Shown here piece by piece: positions 47,101-56,392 of a stretch of 64,000 nt of DNA (position 1 is the first letter of the stretch; each line of letters starts with the position of its first letter). The notes under the pieces are model-generated. The model was given only the letters and a program-made list of their open reading frames with translations. It did not search any database and was not told the DNA's origin. A program made the translations under genes and the position numbers. This DNA is from Mytilus californianus (lineage: Eukaryota > Mollusca > Bivalvia > Mytilida > Mytilidae): the NCBI RefSeq assembly GCF_021869535.1, contig NW_026262581.1, positions 74,739,955 to 74,803,954 on the forward strand. Reading direction: 5' to 3'.

Positions 47101-50100
47101 TATTTTCTCAAACTGTTCATCTTTCCACTCCTGTTTTGCATTTGGCTGTGTACATTTCTTGAAAAATGATTTGACTCGTTCATCTAATTCATCAAGAGCA
47201 TCTGAAATAGTTTTTACACGGTTAGTAATTCATCAAGAGAGTCTGAAATAGTTTATACACAGTTAGTAATTCATCAAGAGAGTCTGAAATAGTTTGTACA
47301 CAGTTAGTAATTCATCAAGAGAGTCTGAAATAGTTTGTACACAGTAATTCATCAAGAGAGTCTGAAATAGTTTGTACACAGTAATTCATCAAGAGAGTCT
47401 GAAATAGTTTGTACACTGTTAGTAACTCATCAAGAGAGTCTGAAATAGTTTGTACACAGTTAGTAATTCATCAAGAGAGTCTGAAATAGTTTGTACACAG
47501 TAATTCATCAAGAGAGTCTGAAATAGTTTGTACACAGTAATTCATCAAGAGAGTCTGAAATAGTTTGTACACTGTTATTAATTCATCAAGAGAGTCTGAA
47601 ATAGTTTGTACACAGTAATTCATCAAGAGAGTCTGAAATAGTTTGTACACAGTAATTCATCAAGAGAGTCTGAAATAGTTTGTACACTGTTAGTAACTCA
47701 TCAAGATACAAGAGAGTCTGAAATAGTTTGTACACAGTTAGTAATTCATCAAGAGAGTCTGAAATAGTTTGTACACAGTTAGTAATTCATCAAGAGAGTC
47801 TGAAATAGTTTGTACACTGTTAGTAATTCATCAAGAGTCTGAAATAGTTTGTACACTGTTAGCAATTCATCAAGAGAGTCTGAAATAGTTTGTATGTTGT
47901 TAGTTATTCATGAAGAATATTTGAAATAGCTTGTACACTGTAAGCAAAACTAAACAACAAGAGTGCACACGCTGAAATGTCTCGCCTGCTTTACTGACCA
48001 TTGATTTTATGTTTAAAGATAAAGGTTTTACTAAAACTTAACATTTTTAAACAGTCTATGACAATGAGGTCAAGGTCAGATAAATTGTGTCAGACATGAC
48101 ATAAACACCTTACAATTTTTTCATACACCAAAAATAGTTAACCTATTGCGTATGCTAATTGAAAAACATACCAAAACACAAAAACTTAACATTGACCAAT
48201 GAACCATAAATATGACGTCAAGGTCAGATGATACCTGCCAGACAGACATGTACACCTTACAATACTTCCATTCACCAAATTTAGCTGACCTATTGCTATT
48301 AGTATTTGAAAAACAGACCAAAACACAAAACTTAACATTGACCATTGAACCATATATAATTATGTCAAGGTCAGATGATACCTTCCAGACAGACATGTAC
48401 ACCTTACAATCCTTCCATACACCAAATATAGTTGACCTATTGCTTATAGTACTTGAAAAACAGACCAAACTACATAAACTTAACATTGACCAATGAACCA
48501 TGAAAATGAGGTCAAGGTCAGCTGATACCTGCCAGACAGACATGTACCCATTACAGTCATTCCATACACCAAATATAGTTGACCTATTTCTTATAGTACT
48601 GTAAATTCAGAAATTATTGCGATTTTTTTATTATTGCGAAAAATGCAACAGGGTTATAATCGCAATAATTTAAACTCGCATTTTGAAATTTTTTATACGA
48701 TTTACACATGATTTTTCTCAATATCGCAAAAATTAAAATCGCATTTTAGTCTTAAATGACAAAATCGCAATAATAAATGCACGCAATAATTTCTGAATTT
48801 ACAGTACTTAAAAAACAGACCATAACACAAAAACTTGACACAGACCAATGAACCATGAAAATGATGTCAAGGTCAGATGATACCTGCCAGAGAGACTTGT
48901 ACATCTTACAATCTTTCCATACAGGTGTAATTCCACCTAATCATAGTACGTCACATCCAGTTGCATACGAAAAAGGTTCAAAAAAAATATTCCCTTGAAT
49001 TTGACAGTTGTCCTACATTTCACTGCAGTAAACAATTTCTGAGTCATAAACATATATCTTGGGTGTTTCAAAGCACCATTCTTTTCTTATTTGGTGTTTC
49101 TATAGAATATTTTGGAAACTTGAGGTTACATGGTTACTAAACATTGTACACAGGAAAAAAAGGGGTGAAAATTTGATTGGTTAACTTCCAGTGATGGTAA
49201 GTATTTCTTCATTTGAAACAAAGATAAATTCTGCACATTTTTTTGAAAAGTGCAAATTTAACAAAGACTAATAGGGGAAAAACAATGGTGGTATTACACC
49301 TACACCAAATATAGTTGACCAATTACTTATAGTACTTGAAAAACAGACCAAAACACAAAAACTTAACATTGACCAATGAACCATGAAAATGAGGTCAAGG
49401 TCAGAAGAAACCTGCCAGACTGACATGTACCCATTACAATCATTCCATACACCGCATATAGTTGACCTGCTGCTTATAGTATTTGAGAAACGAACCTAAC
49501 CACGTAACTTTAACCTTGATCACTGATCCATGAAATGTAGAGGTCAGGTGAACCTGTCTGACGGACATGTAGATGTTGCAAGGAACCCATATACCAAATA
49601 TGGTTATCCTATTATATAATACTCATAACAAGTGAGAAATTCACATGACAAAAAAAATCAATTTTTTTTTCAAGCAGTCGTTGAACCATGAAAATGAGGT
49701 CAAGGACATTGGACATATGATAGACAGAAACTTTCTAACATAAGGTATCTGCATACAAGATATGAATCATCCAGGTCTTCTACCTTCTGAAATATAAAGC
49801 TTTATACAAATAGATTATGCCGCCACCGCCAGATAGTAATACCTATGTCTTGCATACTGCGATCTTCGTCTCAGCCGAAACAAAAATTAACCATAAACAT
49901 GAGTATGTACCACATTTTATATACACTTTTAAAAACCAGTAATTGTGTAAATGCAATAATTCATCTAAAATAATGCAAAGAAAATCTTTTTATACAGAAA
50001 AATAAAATGTAAATCTGGTATGACACTCTTATGCATTTGTTCTGTAGTTTGTTTCTGATTTTACCAAGGAATAAGTCTGGAACATAACATGTATTATTTG

Positions 50101-53100
50101 CAGAAAATCATCCTCCTTCCATCTATTATGGTGGATCAATTCATAATGAGAAAGTAAATTCATAATAAGAAATTAAATTAATAATAAGAAATTAAATTCA
50201 TAGTAAGAAATTAAATTCATAAGCAAGCCATACTACCGGTAATGATGAAATATTCAAATCAAAGCATCATGGATGTTGTGATCCAGCCATTTTTGTAGCC
50301 AGTCTGACATTTTTTCTGACCATACTTTCAATAATTCTTTTCTTTTCATTACCATAATCTCACTTTAAAATTTCTATACTATTGCCCAAAGATGGAGAAT
50401 TTTGCAATATTGATGCAAATTATTTTGGTATTTCAATTGAAGAGTCTGAATCAAGACACTGTCAGATTTTTTACATCTTATTTTTTTTAGAAACATTTGA
50501 AATTCAATGATTTTGACAAGAATGTTAAAGGAAATCTTAAAACGTGTAGCATATTTTTTATATGCCATAAAGAGGCATTAACAATGCCCTTTCTCAACAA
50601 CATCAAAAATAGATAACTAATTTTTATCTAAATTGGTGTTCATTCTTCACTAAGGAAAAATACATTTCCTGTATTCAAATATACATGTACAAATACCTAA
50701 TACTGAGATAATTTCAATTACTGTTAAATAGCAATATAATGGGGAATTATACATTGTACAAATAAATTTATTGCAGAAAATGCTCAGGTAAGAGTTATGC
50801 AATTGTGTTTATTGTTTCAACCAAATTACTGATAATTGTAACTTATATAGACTTTAATTATTAACTTATGTCAGATGATTATGACACTGATTCATTGATT
50901 TTACAAGTGAAATAAAATCTGGTTGCTTTTTTTATATATATTTTTTTAAGTCTGTTCAAATCAATTGTTCTGTAGTTTGTTTCTGATTTTACCAAGGAAT
51001 AAGTCTGGAACATAACATGTATTATTTGCAGAAAATCATCCTCCTTCCATCTATTATGGTGGATCAATTCATAATGAGAAAGTAAATTCATAATAAGAAA
51101 TTAAATTAATAATAAGAAATTAAATTCATAGTAAGAAATTAAATTCATAAGCAAGCCATACTACCGGTAATGATGAAATATTCAAATCAAAGCATCATGG
51201 ATGTTGTGATCCAGCCATTTTTGTAGCCAGTCTGACATTTTTTCTGACCATACTTTCAATAATTCTTTTCTTTTCATTACCATAATCTCACTTTAAAATT
51301 TCTATACTATTGCCCAAAGATGGAGAATTTTGCAATATTGATGCAAATTATTTTGGTATTTCAATTGAAGAGTCTGAATCAAGACACTGTCAGATTTTTT
51401 ACATCTTATTTTTTTTAGAAACATTTGAAATTCAATGATTTTGACAAGAATGTTAAAGGAAATCTTAAAACGTGTAGCATATTTTTTATATGCCATAAAG
51501 AGGCATTAACAATGCCCTTTCTCAACAACATCAAAAATAGATAACTAATTTTTATCTAAATTGGTGTTCATTCTTCACTAAGGAAAAATACATTTCCTGT
51601 ATTCAAATATACATGTACAAATACCTAATACTGAGATAATTTCAATTACTGTTAAATAGCAATATAATGGGGAATTATACATTGTACAAATAAATTTATT
51701 GCAGAAAATGCTCAGGTAAGAGTTATGCAATTGTGTTTATTGTTTCAACCAAATTACTGATAATTGTAACTTATATAGACTTTAATTATTAACTTATGTC
51801 AGATGATTATGACACTGATTCATTGATTTTACAAGTGAAATAAAATCTGGTTGCTTTTTTTATATATATTTTTTTAAGTCTGTTCTTTGAAAAAAAAACC
51901 CAAATCTTATTAATCAGTCAGCTTTCACACAAAATTAGCAGAATAAATTAATGTAGTGTTGATCAAAATAAATAATAGGTACACCAGGGCTTCCAAAATT
52001 ATTTTTAGCCAACCGGACATTTTATTTATTATTTTAATCCCTTAAGACTAAATAAACAAAAGGCAATTATGGTAATCAGTTGCCGAGTTGGCCATCCCAA
52101 TGATTGACATTAAAAAAAAAACGATATCAAACTTTCTTTGATTCAAATTCGAAGTTCTGACGTAAACTGTTAAATTGGCAGTGCATCATTCGAAGTGTGC
52201 AACATCTGCGTACCTATATCTGCCTTAGACTCTTTATTTGTGCAAAATAACGTTGTCAAAAACTTCTCCTTTCGTTTTTAAATCCCGGATGTTATCTTGA
52301 CAATGGTAAAACATGGACCAGAGATGGATACGTAAATTCTGTGTACGTTTTCAAAGCATGAATGAGTGGAAGTAGCTCTTTCTACGTTATTTCTTCAAGA
52401 AAATATTCGAAATAAATGTGAGATAAAGGTATCAATGACAATTTAGGCATTTTTTGAAGAAATTAGGATGCATAATTAAATTTCGCACCTGCGCACATGT
52501 GCATACGTGTACTAGTTCAAACAGAGACATGTCTCTGGTTCAAACAACGTGGACGATTTTTCATTTTCCCCTTTTTAATATTTTCATCAAATCATATTTG
52601 TAAACGTATTTCTGATACTTAAATCTTTTTGACTAAATTTATTAGATGCAAACTGCTGAAATGTAAGAAAATAACTTTGAATAGACTGATCAATGTCCGG
52701 TTCAAAATAGTTTACCTGTCACCTGAACAGGTAAATTTCAGCTGTTCGACAACTAATTAGCCTTCAATGGCTTATAGGAACATAAGGTACTGATAAAACA
52801 TTAATTATTATTCATATCATCTGCTTAAATTTGATAAATTACATTTTCCACATTAATGAAAAATGACAATTTAATATAAATTTTGATTTACAAAGGAACT
52901 ATATGCAAGTGTATATCTAAAATAAAGAAGTTGTTCGCCCAAACTTTTCTTAGTTTAAGGACAAATAACATAAAAGTTGGCAGTTGATGATTAAAATGGT
53001 GTATAAAGTTTCTGCAAGTCATAGAAACACATAATTATTTTCATGATATGTCTTCAACTTAGAATGTTGCACCATCTCCAAATCCGGAGTGATCACATAG

Positions 53101-55856
53101 ATCCAGCATGGCTGAATCAAAAACTTATATGCTCCAAGGAATTATTTCTTACTGAACAAGTATAACTATTTTCTTTTTATCTGTGGTAATGTAAATGCTG
53201 CATTGCAGTTACTTTGCATCATAAATATCTTACTTTGAACTTGTAAATCCATTTCTCTCATTTCTGTAAGTCTTTCTCTCATTTCCATTGGCAAATTCTC
53301 AATCACTATAAAATAGTTTTTTAATTACTAATTATTAAGTTTGATCATGTGAGAGTTTGTGTAAGAAATATTTCTAAACAAACCACAATGACAATACTTT
53401 ATAAGTAACACAGTTGATTATACAACATATGCACTTTTAAAATACATACATATATGTGGCGAAAACACAATAAAGGGCACATTTCAAATTGGTCTTCATT
53501 ATGTTGGCTCAATGACTAATTAAAAAGAATTCAGTTTTCTGTTGTTCATATTTAACATTGAATCCTTTAACATCATGTAAATGTTTTAGATTTTTTCTTG
53601 AATGGTTTTTGAATACCAGAGAGATAAATTTAAGTGATCCAATTCGAGGCTTGAAGGAGCCTGTGTTGCTCACTTGGATCCATATGCATTTTCAACAATG
53701 GCCACTCTCCAACATTGAAGACAAGAATATAGTTCTTGACTAAGATAGATCTCTTTTTTGTTGTGTATCATTTGTGTATTGCTGATATTTTTTTTTATGT
53801 TTTCAGTTTTTCTCTATATCTTCTAATTGTCATTTATTTTATTAATTAATATCTACATGTTTGAAATCAAAAATTGGTCAAAATCTCAAATGGCCAGTTT
53901 ACAATATTTTTGACAAATCAATGTAGAATGTTTACAATATATATGAAGTTGCAATTACATGAAAGTTGTAAATTTTTCTAGAAAATGAAAAAGTTCCTAA
54001 GCATGCTAAGTCTAAATGTGAAAAAAATGAATTTACATAATTGATGTAAATTTTATTGGTTCAAACTGTTGGGTAACCTATTGAATAGATCCTTCCAATG
54101 TTTTTTTTTTTTATTATTTACACAGCACAGGATTTCCAGAGAAAACATAGGTAAATTAAAAAAAACAACAAACAAAAACAAGTTATGAATCGGTATTGAT
54201 GAAATAGAAAAAAAAACACACAAGGTTTTAAAAAAGGCATGATTGGGCGCCTGCTAACATGTTTAACCCCGCCACATTCTGTGTGTTTCTGTCCCAAGTC
54301 AGTAGATTGTAATTCAGTAGTTGTCGTTTGTTGTATATCTGACATATTTGTTTTTCTTTTATTATTTTGTACATCAATCAGGCAGTTGCTAGTGTTCTTG
54401 TTTGAATTGTTTTACATTCATCTTTTTGGCCTTTTATAGCTTGCTGCGTGGTATTGGTATTGCTCATTGTTGAAGGCCATATGATGACCTATAGTTGCTT
54501 ACTTCTACGTCATTTAGTCTCTTGCATGTCTTGTGGAGAGTTGTTTCATTGGAAATCATACCACATCTTCACATACAATAAATCTGTGTGAGGTAAACTC
54601 AAGTTACAGATGCCTTTGAAACATATATCTATTAATAACTAAATGTTAAATTGAAATGATATTTCAAAACTTAAAACAATGTTTCTACAAATGTTTCAAT
54701 GCCAAACAATAATTTTGTAAAAAGGCCTCATACTAGATGGTTCACATTTTATTTAATATGATAAAATTCTTGGCACGAAAGTAACTGAATCAAAATTTAT
54801 TACATTGACAATGTAATTTTAATGTAATTAATTACACTTAAAAATCAGTTATTCACTACATTTAATAAAATATAATGTAATTTAATACATTTAAAAATCT
54901 ATGTTATTGAAATGCAATAAATTACTTTGTCATGTAATTAACTTAATTCTGGTCTGGTACAGTGTACTTGCATTTGTTTATTTATATATTATTTTTGTTT
55001 TATTTTGTAGATCATGTACATATATAAAATGTAACCAATCATGACCTATTTTGGAGGCCACACACCCATAGAACTATTGTAAATACATGTTACCTTTTAT
55101 TTTCATGAAATATCAATATTCTAACCGTAAAAATAAAGCTAGTCAATGTGGATCTTTCGTCTCTGAGTTATTTATTCGGCATAAATTATGTCTTACATTG
55201 TGTATTAGCATACACCTTATTGCTATTTGTCCGATATAGTTAGACATCACAAAAGTTCCAGTAAAATTATGATGTCACAAGAAAAATCTCTGATGCCATA
55301 AAATGATGTCAAAAGTTCAAGTGTTTGCAGATTACCAAATACAATAGAGATAAGGTCTATAGTGATGGAGGACATCAGTCATTAAAGTTTCTACATAAAC
55401 GTTTAAACACAGTATGTCTGCCAGGAGTGAATCACCCTTGGCTGCTTCATCGCAAGGAATGTACATAATGATAACCCTGATGAGAGAGTAGCAGACACAT
55501 GCAGGGTTGTTTTAATGTATCGAACTGGGATACTCTGTAAACTTTGAAAATTTTGCAACTTTTGGTGATGGAAGATAGTGCCTTACATGTTAAAAGTGTT
55601 ATTTCCCCCTTTAAAAATTCGGTACTTTGAAGGAGAACAATTCCCTAATTTATTGCAAAATTTTATTTCAAAACCAATGCTCAAATTTATGTGAAGCATG
55701 TGCTCCATACATTGAGGTAAATAGAGTTGTCTCCCTTTTGTAAAAGAAGTCTGAAAACGGATTAAATGGTTTAGATTCTAATCTAACAGTAAAAATAAGG
55801 AAGGCAAATTAAAGAACATGGATTTTACTTTCTAAATAATCCTCTAAATATAACAT
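35148..55856 (-). CDS. ING3: Inhibitor of growth protein 3, complete 12-exon gene
   Basis: ING3 is a subunit of the NuA4/TIP60 histone acetyltransferase complex that reads trimethylated H3K4 in the nucleus. Coding exons (-): 55856-55829, 53305-53234, 47201-47095, 46400-46335, 45836-45740, 45444-45394, 43973-43773, 40421-40351, 39266-39192, 37934-37783, 36218-35930, 35258-35148. All have AG acceptors and GT donors, phases agree, and the sum is 1320 nt (439 residues plus TAA). Residues 1-125 form the ING domain: [56 protein letters not shown]. The middle is low-complexity, with [13 protein letters not shown] near 260. The PHD finger starts near residue 385 ([19 protein letters not shown], then [19 protein letters not shown]), keeps the C4-H-C3 zinc ligands, and ends KRRGRK. 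Length is near the 418 of human ING3. Exon 1 has only 28 coding bases. The exon-10 acceptor has a second AG six bases on. The exon-3 acceptor is preceded by an array of copies of itself. Confidence 0.95.
36380..36610 (+). repeat. Dispersed 'gattggtgtttaatgccact' repeat (ING3 intron 10)
   Basis: Starts 'gattgattgattggtgttta' and contains 'tcatggcggtcagtttttat' and 'agagaaccaccaac'. It resembles the molluscan 'GGTGTTTAACGCC' dispersed repeat; the tRNA-like part of longer versions is absent. Confidence 0.5.
37130..37290 (+). repeat. Interspersed repeat, 'GTGGAGAGTTGTCTCATTGG' family (3' end)
   Basis: Only the 3' third: 'caaggccttttttagtcgac', 'attgttgaaggctgtactgt', 'gtggagagttgtctcatttg'. In ING3 intron 10. 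Confidence 0.6.
38276..38815 (+). repeat. Minisatellite, about 17-22-bp unit, split by a MITE
   Basis: The unit is about 'aatacaatgtatactataaa' with length variants, in two blocks (38276-38483 and 38694-38815) separated by the 210-bp MITE. Lies in ING3 intron 9. Confidence 0.85.
38484..38693. mobile_element. 210-bp hairpin MITE inserted in minisatellite
   Basis: Inverted ends CTGTGGATTCATTTATTTTT and the complement of AATTATGAATCCACAG. The TA duplication (38482-38483 and 38694-38695) sits inside a broken 'atgtatact' repeat unit that is restored if the element is removed. Same family as 34577-34682, with a longer interior ('tttaatttcgtggtt' on both halves). Confidence 0.85.
39452..39780. mobile_element. 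329-bp near-palindrome (foldback MITE), ING3 intron 8
   Basis: The left arm contains 'tttaaaggtttggttggcat', 'gtataaatgtttgctcaagc' and 'aataggcggggtttcagctt'. The right arm contains the complements in reverse order, arms about 145 nt with a spacer of about 40 nt. Flanking words GCATA on each side may be a target duplication. Non-coding; the RNA would fold into a long hairpin. Confidence 0.75.
40473..41345 (+). mobile_element. Second-type tripartite element (copy 1), ING3 intron 7
   Basis: The head has the perfect palindrome GGGTTCCGCGGAACCC (40502-40517) and 'cagtgtctcgcc'. The core has four units of about 180 bp ('aagtttggtagaaatccagg', 'taaccacagagtgaatgtaa'). The tail 'gtggacgccgccgatgacgg' is followed by a hairpin-like end ('gtctcgctttt', 'gtcgcaggctcgac'). 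No protein. Confidence 0.65.
41352..42440 (+). mobile_element. Second-type tripartite element (copy 2), in tandem
   Basis: Same plan and orientation as 40473-41345, with the palindrome at 41374-41389, five core units, a (GAC)n stretch at 42350-42375 and the end 'tcgacaaaagtcgaaggctc'. The two copies abut, with only a few bases between. Confidence 0.65.
43085..43310 (+). repeat. Interspersed repeat with alternative 3' end
   Basis: Shares 'ggggagggttgagat' and 'ctgtcccaagtcaggagcct' with the 22320-22800 family but ends 'gacatattccccatttccat', which is the end seen in reverse at 4899-4960. In ING3 intron 7. Confidence 0.5.
44640..45140 (+). repeat. Tandem repeat, about 150-165-bp unit, 3 copies
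   Basis: Units contain 'acatagtatgtccttattat', 'tttcatgaaattctgttg' and 'aagttcaaaggggcataact'. The array ends 'gacggactgacgaacggg' and 'tcgttgcgtggggtataat', typical of a dispersed repeat tail. In ING3 intron 6. Confidence 0.7.
45291..45310. repeat. (AT)n microsatellite
   Basis: About ten AT dinucleotides in ING3 intron 6. Confidence 0.9.
47209..47945 (-). repeat. Minisatellite made of copies of the ING3 exon-3 splice acceptor
   Basis: Seventeen clear units and one degenerate unit of 37 or 41 bp. On the - strand each reads CTATTTCAG|ACTCTCTTGATG and 'AATTACTGTGTACAAA'. The functional acceptor at 47210-47190 reads CTATTTCAG|ATGCTCTTGATGAATT. Each unit therefore holds the last bases of intron 2, the AG and about 15 bases of exon 3 with one shared change. 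The array lies wholly in intron 2, immediately upstream of exon 3. Use of the nearest decoy would add 41 bases and meet an in-frame TAA. Confidence 0.92.
48599..48804. mobile_element. 206-bp MITE with TA duplication
   Basis: Inverted ends CTGTAAATTCAGAAATTATT and the complement of AATAATTTCTGAATTTACAG, flanked by TA (48597-48598 and 48805-48806). The interior has repeated 'cgcaataat' words. Inserted in a unit of the tripartite element. Confidence 0.85.
48925..49300 (-). mobile_element. 376-bp MITE, reverse copy of the 465-bp family
   Basis: Ends GGTGTAATTCCACC and GGTGGTATTACACC. The interior is the reverse complement of 32487-32951 with deletions ('catagtacgtcacatccagt', 'atatcttgggtgtttcaaag'). 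Flanked by TACA on both sides. Confidence 0.8.
50037..51885 (+). repeat. Direct duplication of a 921-bp intronic segment
   Basis: 50037-50957 and 50965-51885 appear identical by eye at a period of 928 bp, separated by 7 bases. Both contain the same non-coding 64-residue open frame on the - strand. In ING3 intron 2. Very recent duplication or assembly artefact. Confidence 0.9.
51890..53230. other. ING3 intron 2, unique-looking DNA
   Basis: No gene or recognised repeat. Short inverted words around 52700-52730 ('acctgtcacctgaacaggt'). Confidence 0.45.
54235..54580 (+). repeat. Interspersed repeat, 'GTGGAGAGTTGTCTCATTGG' family
   Basis: Contains 'acatgtttaaccccgccaca', 'ctgtcccaagtcagtaga', 'attgttgaaggccatatgat', 'gtggagagttgtttcattgg'. 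In ING3 intron 1. Confidence 0.6.
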
Positions 55857-56392
55857 TTTGACAGTTCTTCCGGTCTTTTCTGTGAAAAAAATATGAGTAA
55901 AATTTCGACAGGAATTCAGCAATCTAGGTCAATCTGTGTCTGAACATTTGATTGGTCGAAGGCTTTGGAATTACAGCCGTATTCACAGATTATTTTGAGC
56001 TTAAACAAGCGAAATCTGGAATGCACATTTTATTTTGGCTTTGCTTCAATCGAAAATAAATGTATTTATAGGGTAAAGAATCATAAAACATTATAATGAT
56101 TTATTTCCTTGTTTGGCCAATGACAGCTACTGTAACAAATATATAAAAAAATAGCCTTCTGTTATTTCGAATCCAATGCAAGCATTCTTAAAACATAGAT
56201 TTAATTTTAAACAGCTTTTCATTCAATTAAATACTATAAATTTTCATTTTGTTTGCTCATCGAAAAAATCTTGATGTCAATTTGTTCTTAAAATCTATTA
56301 ATGCGAAAATATCATTAATTAAAAAAGCCTGTGACTAAAATCTTGTCATCTGCAAGATTAATGTTAACTTGTAGATTTCGCTCTCATTTATC
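55857..56392. promoter_or_regulatory. Bidirectional promoter between ING3 and AMT
   Basis: The 536 bp between the two start codons. On the ING3 side (-) an ETS-type site ACCGGAAG lies at 55867-55874, 11 bp from the ATG, and a CCAAT box at 55951-55955. On the AMT side (+) a CCAAT box lies at 56117-56121. No TATA box is evident near either start. ETS plus CCAAT without TATA is usual for divergent housekeeping promoters. Transcription starts are not known. Confidence 0.55.

Larger units (their letters stand above)
47957..49885 (+). mobile_element. Tripartite tandem-core element (copy 3), with two nested MITEs
   Basis: Starts 'caacaagagtgcacacgctg'. It has eight or more units ('gaaccatgaaaatgaggtca', 'ccaaatatagttgacc') and ends near 49882 with a degraded hairpin ('tatgtcttgcatactgcgat'). 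It is interrupted by elements at 48599-48804 and 48925-49300. In ING3 intron 2. Confidence 0.65.

Noticed and set aside
47209-47945. Array resembling CRISPR repeats
   Set aside because: Units are contiguous variants of one intron-exon sequence with no unique spacers, in a eukaryotic intron.
48121-48543. 140-residue open frame on - with periodic 'MSVWQVS'-type repeats
   Set aside because: It is the translation of tandem-core units of a tripartite element; the opposite strand gives an equally periodic frame.
50374-51496. Two identical 64-residue proteins
   Set aside because: Copies within the 921-bp intronic duplication; no codon bias, motif or splice context.
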